From the NCBI GenBank assembly GCA_036787065.1, contig DAIQPZ010000180.1, positions 1 to 5,427 on the forward strand: a stretch of DNA of 5,427 nucleotides, in the 5' to 3' direction. Positions 1 to 5,198 of the stretch are shown here, one piece after another; positions within the stretch are counted from its first letter, which is position 1; each line of letters begins with the position of its first letter. The DNA is from JAJYIW01 sp036787065. GTDB taxonomy: Bacteria > Chloroflexota > Anaerolineae > Anaerolineales > Anaerolineaceae. The notes under the pieces were generated by a model. It was not told the origin of the DNA, did no database searches, and saw only the letters and a list, made by a program, of their open reading frames with translations. The position numbers and the translations under genes were made by a program.

Positions 1-443
1 CGCAGCACCTGGATCCGCCCGCCGCGGGCTGGAATCGTCCGCTCGATGCGGCTGCTGTAAAACATGGCCCCCACCCGGTTGCCGTGGCGCGTCAACAGCC
101 GTGCCAGGGTGCTCACAAAGTCAACCAACACCGAGCGTTTCATGTTTCCGCTGCTGCCAAAATCCACCGACGGGCTGAGATCCAGCAGAAACCAGGCTGT
201 GATTTCGCGGTCCTCGACATACTTGCGGACGTATGGAGTGTTCATACGGGCTGTGACATTCCAATCGATATAACGAACATCATCTTCAGGTTGATATTCG
301 CGCAGATCGGCAAAATCTATCCCATAGCCGTAGAAAAGGCTGCGGTAATCGCCCTGCAGCAGGCCGTCCAGGCGGCGGATGACCTGCCAGTCGAGGCGCT
401 GCAGGATGCGTTCAGGCGTTGACACGGATGTTGGAATGCTCAT
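1..443 (-). CDS. DUF58 domain protein, N-terminal part (cut by window edge)
   Basis: The first 147 codons of a DUF58-family protein, a family usually encoded directly after a MoxR ATPase and thought to be a client or partner of it. Residues 38-67 carry the family signature, with FADLREYQPEDDVRYIDW followed by TAR, and the chain continues into a vWA-like fold. DLSPS at residues 88-92 matches a DxSxS MIDAS metal site. No signal peptide or membrane segment is seen in this part. The chosen ATG at 443 lies inside the moxR gene (32-nt overlap), and the minus strand has a GGTGG Shine-Dalgarno-like stretch just upstream. A GTG at 425 would be an alternative start that shortens the overlap. Translational coupling with moxR is likely. 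The identity is secure. The client role in metal insertion or envelope-complex assembly is family knowledge, not visible here. Confidence 0.9.
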   Translation of the reverse strand, partial: MSIPTSVSTPERILQRLDWQVIRRLDGLLQGDYRSLFYGYGIDFADLREYQPEDDVRYIDWNVTARMNTPYVRKYVEDREITAWFLLDLSPSVDFGSSGNMKRSVLVDFVSTLARLLTRHGNRVGAMFYSSRIERTIPARGGRIQVL

Positions 444-1422
444 GTAGCGGAACCACCGGGATAGGAATGCGGTCGAGAATCTTTTTTAACAGGTCGTCGC
501 TGGTCACGTTGTCCGAAAGGGCTTCGTACGACAGCACGAGGCGGTGGCGCATCACGTCGAGTGCCATATCCAGCACATCATGTGGCAGCACGTAATCGCG
601 CCCCCGCACGAAGGCCAGGGCCCGGGCGGTCAGGATCAAATTGATCGAAGCTCGCGGGCTGGCGCCGTACATGATGTAATGTTCCAGTTCTTTCAAACCG
701 ACATCTTTCGCCTGGCGAGTGGCGGTCACCATCTTGACGGAATATTCGATCAGGGCCGGTTCAACAAACACCTGGTCCACCTTCTTCTGCAATTCAATCA
801 ACTGGGTGGTGGTTAACACAATTTGTACGGCTTGCAGCATGCCGGTCATGCGCTCAACGATGACAAATTCTTCGGTTGCGTTGGGATAACCGACCAGCAC
901 TTTGAGCATAAAGCGGTCCACCTGTGCTTCCGGAAGTGGATAGGTGCCTTCTGTCTCGATGGGGTTCTGGGTTGCCAGCACCAGGAAAGGATTCGGCACC
1001 TTGAAGGTTTCGCGCCCGATCGTCACCTGGTGTTCCTGCATCACTTCGAGGAGAGCGCTTTGTACCTTGGCAGGAGCACGATTGATTTCATCCGCCAGCA
1101 GCAAGTTGGTGAAGACCGGGCCGAGTGAGGTGTTAAATTCTCCCGTTTTTTGGTTGTAAATGCGTGTGCCGACCAAATCGGCAGGGACAAGATCGGGCGT
1201 AAATTGGATGCGCTTGAACTCGCCGCCAATCGCTTCCGCCAGGGTCTTGATGGCCATTGTCTTGGCCAGGCCCGGCACGCCTTCGACCAGGATATGTCCA
1301 CGCGCCAGCAGAGCTACTACCAACCGTTCCAATAAATGATCCTGTCCAACGATAACCTTCTTCACCTCATAAAGTAGGTGTTCCATTGGCATCTTATTAT
1401 CCATATTCATTATTTGATCCAT
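412..1422 (-). CDS. MoxR-family AAA+ ATPase
   Basis: A full-length 336-residue MoxR-type AAA+ ATPase, the usual size for the family. These ATPases act as chaperones that remodel or activate partner proteins, often vWA or DUF58 proteins. In order: Walker A GVPGLAKT (48-55), Walker B LLLADEIN (107-114), sensor 1 LATQNPIE (149-156), arginine-finger region DRFM (169-172), and sensor 2 GASPRA (253-258) in the C-terminal lid. All expected catalytic residues are present. The ATG at 1422 is preceded by AAGGAG with a 7-nt spacer, which supports this start. Other in-frame ATGs lie within the next 12 codons, but none has a better ribosome site. It sits 98 bp after the protease gene and overlaps the DUF58 gene, so the three probably form one transcript. 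The partner specificity cannot be read from sequence. Confidence 0.96.
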   Translation of the reverse strand: MDQIMNMDNKMPMEHLLYEVKKVIVGQDHLLERLVVALLARGHILVEGVPGLAKTMAIKTLAEAIGGEFKRIQFTPDLVPADLVGTRIYNQKTGEFNTSLGPVFTNLLLADEINRAPAKVQSALLEVMQEHQVTIGRETFKVPNPFLVLATQNPIETEGTYPLPEAQVDRFMLKVLVGYPNATEEFVIVERMTGMLQAVQIVLTTTQLIELQKKVDQVFVEPALIEYSVKMVTATRQAKDVGLKELEHYIMYGASPRASINLILTARALAFVRGRDYVLPHDVLDMALDVMRHRLVLSYEALSDNVTSDDLLKKILDRIPIPVVPLHEHSNIRVNA

Positions 1423-1464
1423 TGCCCATCTCCTTTTATATCGATCGTTCGGCTAAACCAATCC

Positions 1465-1487
1465 CGCCGGTAGGGAAGCACCCGGCG
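1465..1487 (-). repeat. GC-rich hairpin in the protease-moxR gap
   Basis: A perfect 6-bp inverted repeat, CGCCGG/CCGGCG (1465-1470 and 1482-1487), with an 11-nt loop in the 98-bp gap before moxR. On the minus strand it is not followed by a T tract, so it is not a standard intrinsic terminator. It could be an mRNA-stabilising or processing hairpin between the two genes. The role is not determined. Confidence 0.4.
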
Positions 1488-1496
1488 CATATTTGT

Positions 1497-1522
1497 AAAA
1501 AACGTCCAGACGGCGGCCGTTT
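1497..1522 (-). terminator. Possible weak intrinsic terminator or attenuator after the protease gene
   Basis: On the minus strand, AAACGGCC (1522-1515) can pair with GGACGTTT (1507-1500) apart from one G-A mismatch, around a 7-nt loop. The second arm runs directly into a six-T tract (1502-1497). The hairpin begins at the protease stop codon. The stem is short, so it may only attenuate read-through into moxR. It is a plausible but unproven terminator. Confidence 0.4.
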
Positions 1523-2372
1523 AATCAAGGGGTGACCCAGCCGCACCGCCTGCTACGTTGATCGGCACCGCAAAGCCGATCCCGATAAAGACATCCTGCC
1601 CGGTTGGATTCACGAGCCCTTCGTTGATGCCAATGACCTGTCCGTAGCGGTTGAGCAGCGGGCCGCCCGAATTGCCCGGATTCACGGCTGCGTCAATTTG
1701 AATCAGGCCTTGAAGGGTTAGATCGCTGTCAGGGGGTTGGAAGGAACGGCCAAAAGCGGAGATAACACCCGCACTCATAGAGCTGTATAGGCCAAAGGGG
1801 TTGCCGACCACGTAGGCTTCATCGCCGACCCGCATAGCATTGGGATTTCCCATCACAGCGGGCACAACTTGCGCCGGCAGTTGGTCCGGATGTAGGACGG
1901 CGATATCATTTTGCGGCTGCCTGGTTGTGACCATTGCACTCGACTTCGTACCATCCGCGAACGTCAACTGAATATCAGAGGAGTTTGCAACGACGTGCAA
2001 ACTGGTGAGGATATCGCCGTTGGCGTTAATAATGACGCCGCTCCCTAAACTATTTGCTTCCTTGCCATCCGCACCCGTAGCCTTGGTTTGGATGAGAACC
2101 AGCGAGGGCTGGATAATCTGGTACACGGCCACAGAATAGGCAGGCGGCGGTGTGGCAGAAGCCAGCACCTGGGCAATTGTCTCCTTCACATCCGTTGTAG
2201 TCAGTTGATGGGGTTGGGGAATTATAAGGTTGTAAAGCAGAAGCGCCAGCAGAGCGGCCATAAACCCGGCTGTGAACGGCGCCGCCTTTAGCACCCTGGT
2301 GCGCAGACGCCTCAAGCGGCCCTGCCAACCCTCCGAGCGTGAAGCAGATGGTTTATCCATTCTCGTTTCCAT
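1521..2372 (-). CDS. Membrane-anchored trypsin-like serine protease (S1C/HtrA-type, no PDZ domain)
   Basis: A 283-residue HtrA/Deg-like protease domain. A basic N-terminal stretch (residues 12-30, rich in Arg and Lys) is followed by a hydrophobic helix at about 32-51. This predicts a signal anchor with the catalytic domain outside the membrane. The catalytic triad is readable: His126 in SLHVVAN, Asp156 in NDIAVL, and Ser235 in NPGNSGGP. The chain ends shortly after the IGFAVPIN strand, where classical DegP/DegS proteins continue into PDZ domains. None follows, and the TAA is clean, so this is a PDZ-less architecture rather than an obvious frameshift. The start at 2372 has AGG about 8 nt upstream; an internal ATG four codons later is possible. 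Its job is probably cleavage of misfolded or specific envelope proteins. The neighbouring MoxR/DUF58 pair suggests envelope quality control (inference). Confidence 0.92.
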   Translation of the reverse strand: METRMDKPSASRSEGWQGRLRRLRTRVLKAAPFTAGFMAALLALLLYNLIIPQPHQLTTTDVKETIAQVLASATPPPAYSVAVYQIIQPSLVLIQTKATGADGKEANSLGSGVIINANGDILTSLHVVANSSDIQLTFADGTKSSAMVTTRQPQNDIAVLHPDQLPAQVVPAVMGNPNAMRVGDEAYVVGNPFGLYSSMSAGVISAFGRSFQPPDSDLTLQGLIQIDAAVNPGNSGGPLLNRYGQVIGINEGLVNPTGQDVFIGIGFAVPINVAGGAAGSPLD

Positions 2373-2420
2373 GAAACCTGTAAAGTCAATATTAGTATTT
2401 TCTCAATAAATTGGGGTTAG

Positions 2421-2459
2421 GTGTTATTGTGTGGGTCACCTTCGGCCTCACAATAACAC
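2421..2459. repeat. Perfect 11-bp inverted repeat upstream of the protease gene
   Basis: GTGTTATTGTG (2421-2431) and its exact reverse complement CACAATAACAC (2449-2459) flank a 17-nt spacer. The repeat ends about 49 bp before the protease start. If transcribed it would form a hairpin in the 5' leader. As DNA it could be an operator for a dimeric regulator with half-sites 28 bp apart, centre to centre. No T tract follows on either strand, so it is not a typical terminator. It does not match the CIRCE heat-shock element. Confidence 0.6.
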
Positions 2460-2470
2460 TACATCCTTCT

Positions 2471-2508
2471 GTTTAATGAGAAGATCCCAATATCATTAAG
2501 AATTAAAC
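2471..2508. repeat. Overlapping, mutually exclusive inverted repeats in the protease leader
   Basis: One left segment, GTTTAATGA (2471-2479), can pair in two ways. GTTTAAT (2471-2477) is the reverse complement of ATTAAAC (2502-2508). TTAATGA (2473-2479) is the reverse complement of TCATTAA (2493-2499). Both pairings are 7 bp and perfect, but they share bases and cannot form together. The stems are AT-rich and weak. This could be nested operator half-sites or a weak alternative-structure leader; low complexity is the plain alternative. Confidence 0.4.
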
Positions 2509-2563
2509 ATCCAAACAACCTGCGCCCGGATGTGCGGGTATGAATAATCCTGTAAACTGTTTC

Positions 2564-2599
2564 AGTATAGAATTTTTCTCTAAGATTAAAATGAGATTA
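2564..2599 (-). promoter_or_regulatory. Candidate activator-dependent promoter for the protease-moxR-DUF58 unit
   Basis: On the minus strand there is a good -10 box, TATACT (2569-2564). Two direct repeats of TAATCT (2599-2594 and 2588-2583) lie upstream with an 11-bp period and end 13 nt before the -10. The -35 position has only a poor match (TTTTAA). A weak -35 covered by 11-bp-period direct repeats is the arrangement seen at promoters activated by OmpR/PhoB-type response regulators. Transcription would start near 2557, leaving a leader of about 185 nt before the protease ATG. Regulator identity and activity are inference. Confidence 0.4.
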
Positions 2600-2610
2600 A
2601 TCTGAGGAAG

Positions 2611-2667
2611 TCCTGAGAAAACGCCGGTTTCCTGCTGTGGGTTTTCAGCCATAAGAGTCCGTCAGGA
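2611..2667. repeat. Composite inverted repeat, two 6-bp stems
   Basis: TCCTGA (2611-2616) pairs with TCAGGA (2662-2667). Immediately inside it on the left, GAAAAC (2617-2622) pairs with GTTTTC (2641-2646). A 15-nt bulge lies on the right side only. It sits just upstream of the candidate promoter and about 80 bp after the alkyltransferase-like stop codon. It could be a 3'-end structure of the upstream transcript, but it has no T tail. Chance pairing in AT-rich DNA is possible. Confidence 0.3.
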
Positions 2668-2746
2668 TTCAGAGATGCCAGCGCTGCCCATTGCAAAGGT
2701 TACAGGTTGCCTTAATTTGAGTAAAATTGCTGAGGAAGCATCTCAC

Positions 2747-3106
2747 TTACTTTGGACCTTCCCAACCAAAGTGTTCAAGGTTAACCCTCTGGCGGATATC
2801 GAAGGCGACCCCCTCTGCTTCCAGAAGCTGGCGCTGTAAGTCTGCGCCTGGCCGGGCACTGATCTTGCCCTCTGAGTTAATTACCCGCTGCCAGGGCACG
2901 TTAGCCGGGCATTCTGCCATAGCCTGGCCTACCCACCTGGCCCGCAAAACCTTGAAATCCTCAAATGAGACACCGGGCGGGGCCGGAACCAGGGCCGCGA
3001 TTTGCCCATACGTGCTCACTTTACCCGTCGGGATCTGCCGGACCAGGTTCCATACAGACTGAAAGAAAGCCGTCCGCTGCGCCGGGGGAAGCTGGGTCAC
3101 ATTCAT
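2747..3106 (-). CDS. Alkyltransferase-like protein (ATL, MGMT-fold, no catalytic Cys)
   Basis: A 119-residue protein with the DNA-binding domain of O6-alkylguanine-DNA alkyltransferases. PTGKVSTYGQIA (26-37) carries the Tyr (Y33) that rotates the base. RWVGQAM (57-63) carries the arginine finger R57. The active-site region reads VPWQRVINSEGKIS (70-83). In true methyltransferases this is PCHR; here Trp72 replaces the alkyl-accepting Cys. That substitution defines ATL proteins, which bind O6-alkylguanine, flip it out and hand the lesion to nucleotide excision repair instead of repairing it directly. The length is right for the stand-alone family. The ATG at 3106 follows AAAGAGAG and overlaps the upstream stop as ATGA. 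The association with a sugar transferase looks like chance operon membership. The ATL call is firm; the lesion hand-off role is family knowledge. Confidence 0.93.
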   Translation of the reverse strand: MNVTQLPPAQRTAFFQSVWNLVRQIPTGKVSTYGQIAALVPAPPGVSFEDFKVLRARWVGQAMAECPANVPWQRVINSEGKISARPGADLQRQLLEAEGVAFDIRQRVNLEHFGWEGPK

Positions 3107-3870
3107 AGGCTCTCTTTAATGATTTGCCTTTCTGCTTCTCTTATTTTTCTGTTTTCATCCGTTCCAGTTCGGACCGCATATGCAGCAGTTGTGCCTGCAC
3201 TCCATCCCAATCTTTCCCAATCTTTGGATTGGGCAACTTTTTCCAACCCGTCCAGCCACAAGCTTGCTTGCTCCACCGGCAGTGCCTGGTTCAGGTACGA
3301 GTCCATCAGGCCTTCCTGGCTGAGCAGGCTTTCCTCATCTCGGTAAACCACCGAAGCGGGGCTGGTGACGCCAGGCCGCACCGCCAGCACTTCATTCTGC
3401 ACCTCTTCAGACCAGGCCATGGCGATATCGTAATCTTCGGGGCGCGGTCCCACCAGGCTCATTTCACCTTTTAAAACGTTCCACAATTGGGGCAGCTCAT
3501 TTAGCTTGGTGTGGCGCAGCCAGCTTCCCTGCGGTGTGACCCGCGGGTCATCCTGAGCAGTGACTTTGGGCCCATTGTAACTATCCTGGTCTTCAAACAG
3601 GGTGCGGAACTTCAAGATCCAGAAGGGCTTGCCCCCTTTACCGGCGTGTTTGCCATGGTAAAAGATTGGACCCGGCGATTCGCGCTTGATGGTCATCCCA
3701 ATTAAAAGAAAGAAAGGCGATAGCAGCAGCAGTCCAAGTCCGGATGCCAACAGGTCTACCAGCCGGCTCAAGGTATTGTTTAGTATTTCTTTGCGCAGGA
3801 TGAGGCCGCTTTTTAGCGCTGCCTCCGGCTGTAATTTTTTAGTCTTTGACTGGTAAACTGTGCCGCTCAT
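3103..3870 (-). CDS. Initiating sugar transferase (polyprenyl-phosphate sugar-1-phosphate transferase), C-terminus probably frameshifted
   Basis: A bacterial sugar transferase (PF02397, PglC/WcaJ-like) that moves a sugar-1-phosphate from a nucleotide sugar to a polyprenyl phosphate at the membrane, starting a glycan repeat unit. A hydrophobic re-entrant or membrane helix spans about 37-61. It is followed by GPIFYHGKHAGKGGKPF (67-83), KFRT (87-90), DDPRVTPQGSWLRHTKLNEL (107-126) and MSLVGPRPE (137-145). The start is supported by GGGAG 7 nt upstream. The catalytic Asp-Glu dyad position reads Asn124-Glu125. After a 10-bp tandem duplication at 3206-3225 the last ~37 residues switch to AGA/AGG/ATA-rich codons unlike the rest. 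Without one repeat copy the frame would give a coiled-coil-like tail (QAQLLHMRSELERMK) ending at TAA 3143-3141, about 239 residues in all. The core call is firm; the native C-terminus is in doubt. Confidence 0.93.
   Translation of the reverse strand: MSGTVYQSKTKKLQPEAALKSGLILRKEILNNTLSRLVDLLASGLGLLLLSPFFLLIGMTIKRESPGPIFYHGKHAGKGGKPFWILKFRTLFEDQDSYNGPKVTAQDDPRVTPQGSWLRHTKLNELPQLWNVLKGEMSLVGPRPEDYDIAMAWSEEVQNEVLAVRPGVTSPASVVYRDEESLLSQEGLMDSYLNQALPVEQASLWLDGLEKVAQSKDWERLGWSAGTTAAYAVRTGTDENRKIREAERQIIKESL
3205..3233. repeat. 10-bp tandem duplication at the arm of a hairpin, inside the sugar transferase gene
   Basis: CCCAATCTTT occurs twice in tandem (3206-3215 and 3216-3225). The second copy's CCCAATC (3216-3222) is also the left arm of a perfect 7-bp hairpin with GATTGGG (3227-3233) and a 4-nt loop. 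Tandem duplication next to a small hairpin is a classic slippage configuration. Ten bases is not a multiple of three, so it changes the reading frame of the gene's 3' end. Confidence 0.85.
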
Positions 3871-3933
3871 TCATTCACTCCCACAATTAAGTGCCTAAGC
3901 GTCTAGAAATCTGTGTCCGATCCCACCTGACCG

Positions 3934-4246
3934 TTAAATCCGCTCGAATTCTTCGCGGTTACCGGCAAAAAATTCTTGCGCTTTGGCATAGTCATCTGGC
4001 CTCCCAATATCCAGCCACAGGCAGTCAGTTGGATAGGCCATCACCTTTTCCCCGGCTTGCAGCAGGCGCAGTACCAAGTTTGGAAAATCCAGGTACTTGC
4101 CCCTTCTATGTATTGTAGCACGCATGGTTCGTATACGTAGATGCCCAGGTACACGTGGTAATCCAGGGCCGGTTTTTCATGGTAATCAGTGATTCGCAGT
4201 TCGCCGTCAAAGTCGAGCACACCCAGGTATATCTCCAGGTTTTTTT
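3934..4246 (-). pseudogene. Sugar nucleotidyltransferase remnant (C-terminal ~97 residues, frameshifted)
   Basis: The C-terminal half of a nucleotidyltransferase that makes NDP-sugars is recognisable in two frames. The first frame, ending near 4103, reads LGVLDFDGELRITDYHEKP then LGIYVYEPCVLQYIEG. The second, ending at TAA 3936-3934, reads GKYLDFPNLVLRLLQAGEKV then WLDIGRPDDYAKAQEF. The frames meet at a GGGG run (4103-4100 on the minus strand); one more G would restore EGGKYLDFP in a single frame. The whole N-terminal half is absent, including the nucleotide-binding motif (GxGTRL...KPxxP) that should precede it by about 130 residues. Instead the fragment joins directly onto the epimerase C-terminus. 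The 63-residue frame starting at ATG 4125 begins with out-of-frame residues and is not the true start. It should not be active as a nucleotidyltransferase. Confidence 0.82.
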
Positions 4247-5103
4247 CGGATGTCGTTTACGGTACGCTCCAGGCCTTCCTCCAGAGGCACCTTTGGTTCC
4301 CAACCTAAAAGTTCTTTCGCTTTGGCCGGGTTACAAAGCAGCAGACCAACTTCTGATCTGTCTGGCCGGACCTGTTCCGGCTCCTGTATGATGCTCGCCG
4401 GGCTGCCTGCCGCTTTCAGACAAAGTCCGGCCAGTTCACTGATGCTTACGGCCCATCCCTGTCCAAAATGAATCACCTGGCCCTCGATCCCTGAGGCTTC
4501 TGTTGCCAGTGCAAACGCCCGCGCCGTATCTTCCACAAAGGACAGGTTGCGCTTTGGCGCCAGGTTGCCCAGGCGGATCTCAGTCTTGCCACTGAGAGCC
4601 TGTGCCCGGATGGTCGGAATCACTGCTCGCTCTGATTGGTGCGGTCCGTAAGTGTTGAAAGGCCTCAGTATCACCACTGGCAAGTCAAAGCTGCGAAAAT
4701 AGGCCTCAGCCAGCTTGTCGGCCGCGATCTTGCTTGCCGAATAGGGCGACTGCCCCTGTAGCGGGAGGTCTTCGTCGATTGGAGTATAGCGTGTCTTGCC
4801 GTATACCTCGCTGGTCGAAGTCACGATCACCCGCTTTACCCCCGCCGCCCGCCCTGCTTCTAAGATATTGAGCGTACCCTGGGCGTTGGTTGCCAGATAG
4901 GAAGCCGGGGCCTGGTATGAATAGGGAATGCCAATCAGCGCCGCCATGTGCACAATCGCCTGGCAGTCCTCTGCAAGGTGATGCATCTGGAAAGCATCGG
5001 TAACCTCGCCCAGTACGATCTCCATCTGGTCCCGCAGCGCCGAATCTTGCAGGTGGCCCCAGGTACCCCGCCCATTGTAATGTACCAGGGCGCGTACGAG
5101 CAT
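4207..5103 (-). CDS. NAD-dependent epimerase/dehydratase (LegB-like extended SDR), N-terminally truncated
   Basis: Most of an extended SDR enzyme acting on a nucleotide-activated sugar. Recognisable segments are RALVHYNGRGTWG (4-16), AALIGIPYSY (54-63), TSTSEVYG (95-102) with the catalytic Ser/Thr region, YSASK (121-125, catalytic Tyr121 and Lys125), LRPFNTYGPHQSERAVIPT (146-164) and LLGWEPKVPLEEGLERT (265-281). The pattern resembles LegB-type dehydratases of nonulosonic-acid pathways (from memory; substrate not proven). The family normally begins about 25 residues earlier with a VTGxxGFIGSHL dinucleotide-binding loop. That loop is missing and is not found in any minus-strand frame upstream. 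There is no clear Shine-Dalgarno before the ATG. The C-terminus is also disturbed: after IRKK, a seven-A run shifts the frame away from NLEIY and the fused nucleotidyltransferase sequence. Probably a non-functional remnant, though the frame itself is open. Confidence 0.88.
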   Translation of the reverse strand: MLVRALVHYNGRGTWGHLQDSALRDQMEIVLGEVTDAFQMHHLAEDCQAIVHMAALIGIPYSYQAPASYLATNAQGTLNILEAGRAAGVKRVIVTSTSEVYGKTRYTPIDEDLPLQGQSPYSASKIAADKLAEAYFRSFDLPVVILRPFNTYGPHQSERAVIPTIRAQALSGKTEIRLGNLAPKRNLSFVEDTARAFALATEASGIEGQVIHFGQGWAVSISELAGLCLKAAGSPASIIQEPEQVRPDRSEVGLLLCNPAKAKELLGWEPKVPLEEGLERTVNDIRKKPGDIPGCARL

Positions 5104-5198
5104 TGGTGTTATACTGCTTTGAAAGTAGCAACAGCATGTTTCTCTTGGAAAACCTACCCGGGAATGCTTTTATTTGCAGAAAATAAAGGAGATAACCA

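Larger units (their letters stand above)
2373..2746. other. AT-rich 374-bp intergenic region between the alkyltransferase-like and protease genes
   Basis: There is no credible gene on either strand here. Very short open frames exist but lack ribosome sites or recognisable content. The interval is visibly more AT-rich than its flanks. It contains an inverted repeat at 2421-2459, overlapping alternative hairpins at 2471-2508, a candidate minus-strand promoter at 2564-2599, a composite inverted repeat at 2611-2667, and an 8-bp palindrome CAGCGCTG at 2679-2686. It probably separates two transcription units, ending the glycan/repair unit and starting the protease-moxR unit. I see no strong T-tailed terminator after the stop at 2747, only a 4-bp TGAG/CTCA stem near 2732-2746. 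Confidence 0.6.

Noticed and set aside
64..1335. Plus-strand open frames over the DUF58 and moxR genes
   Set aside because: They are antisense to strongly supported minus-strand genes, lack ribosome sites and give no recognisable protein.
1425..1445. TATAAA just upstream of moxR as a -10 box
   Set aside because: It runs directly into the AAGGAG ribosome site, so transcription would start after the Shine-Dalgarno. No good -35 lies at the right distance either.
2389..2451. A 19-codon GTG-start frame in the protease leader on the minus strand
   Set aside because: It has no proper ribosome site and runs through the inverted repeat. Nothing supports translation.
2600..2650. GAGGAAGTCC stretch resembling the conserved RNase P RNA segment
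   Set aside because: The flanking conserved RNase P elements are absent and the resemblance covers only a few bases.
2679..2686. CAGCGCTG palindrome as an operator
   Set aside because: An isolated 8-bp palindrome is too common to interpret without conservation.
3934..4125. A small stand-alone protein starting at ATG 4125
   Set aside because: Its first residues (MRATIHRR) come from reading the nucleotidyltransferase sequence out of frame; the rest is the C-terminus of that broken gene.
5104..5125. TATAAC four bases before the epimerase ATG as a promoter for a leaderless transcript
   Set aside because: It has no matching -35, the spacing to the ATG is short, and the gene is truncated at this point, so the box is likely fortuitous.
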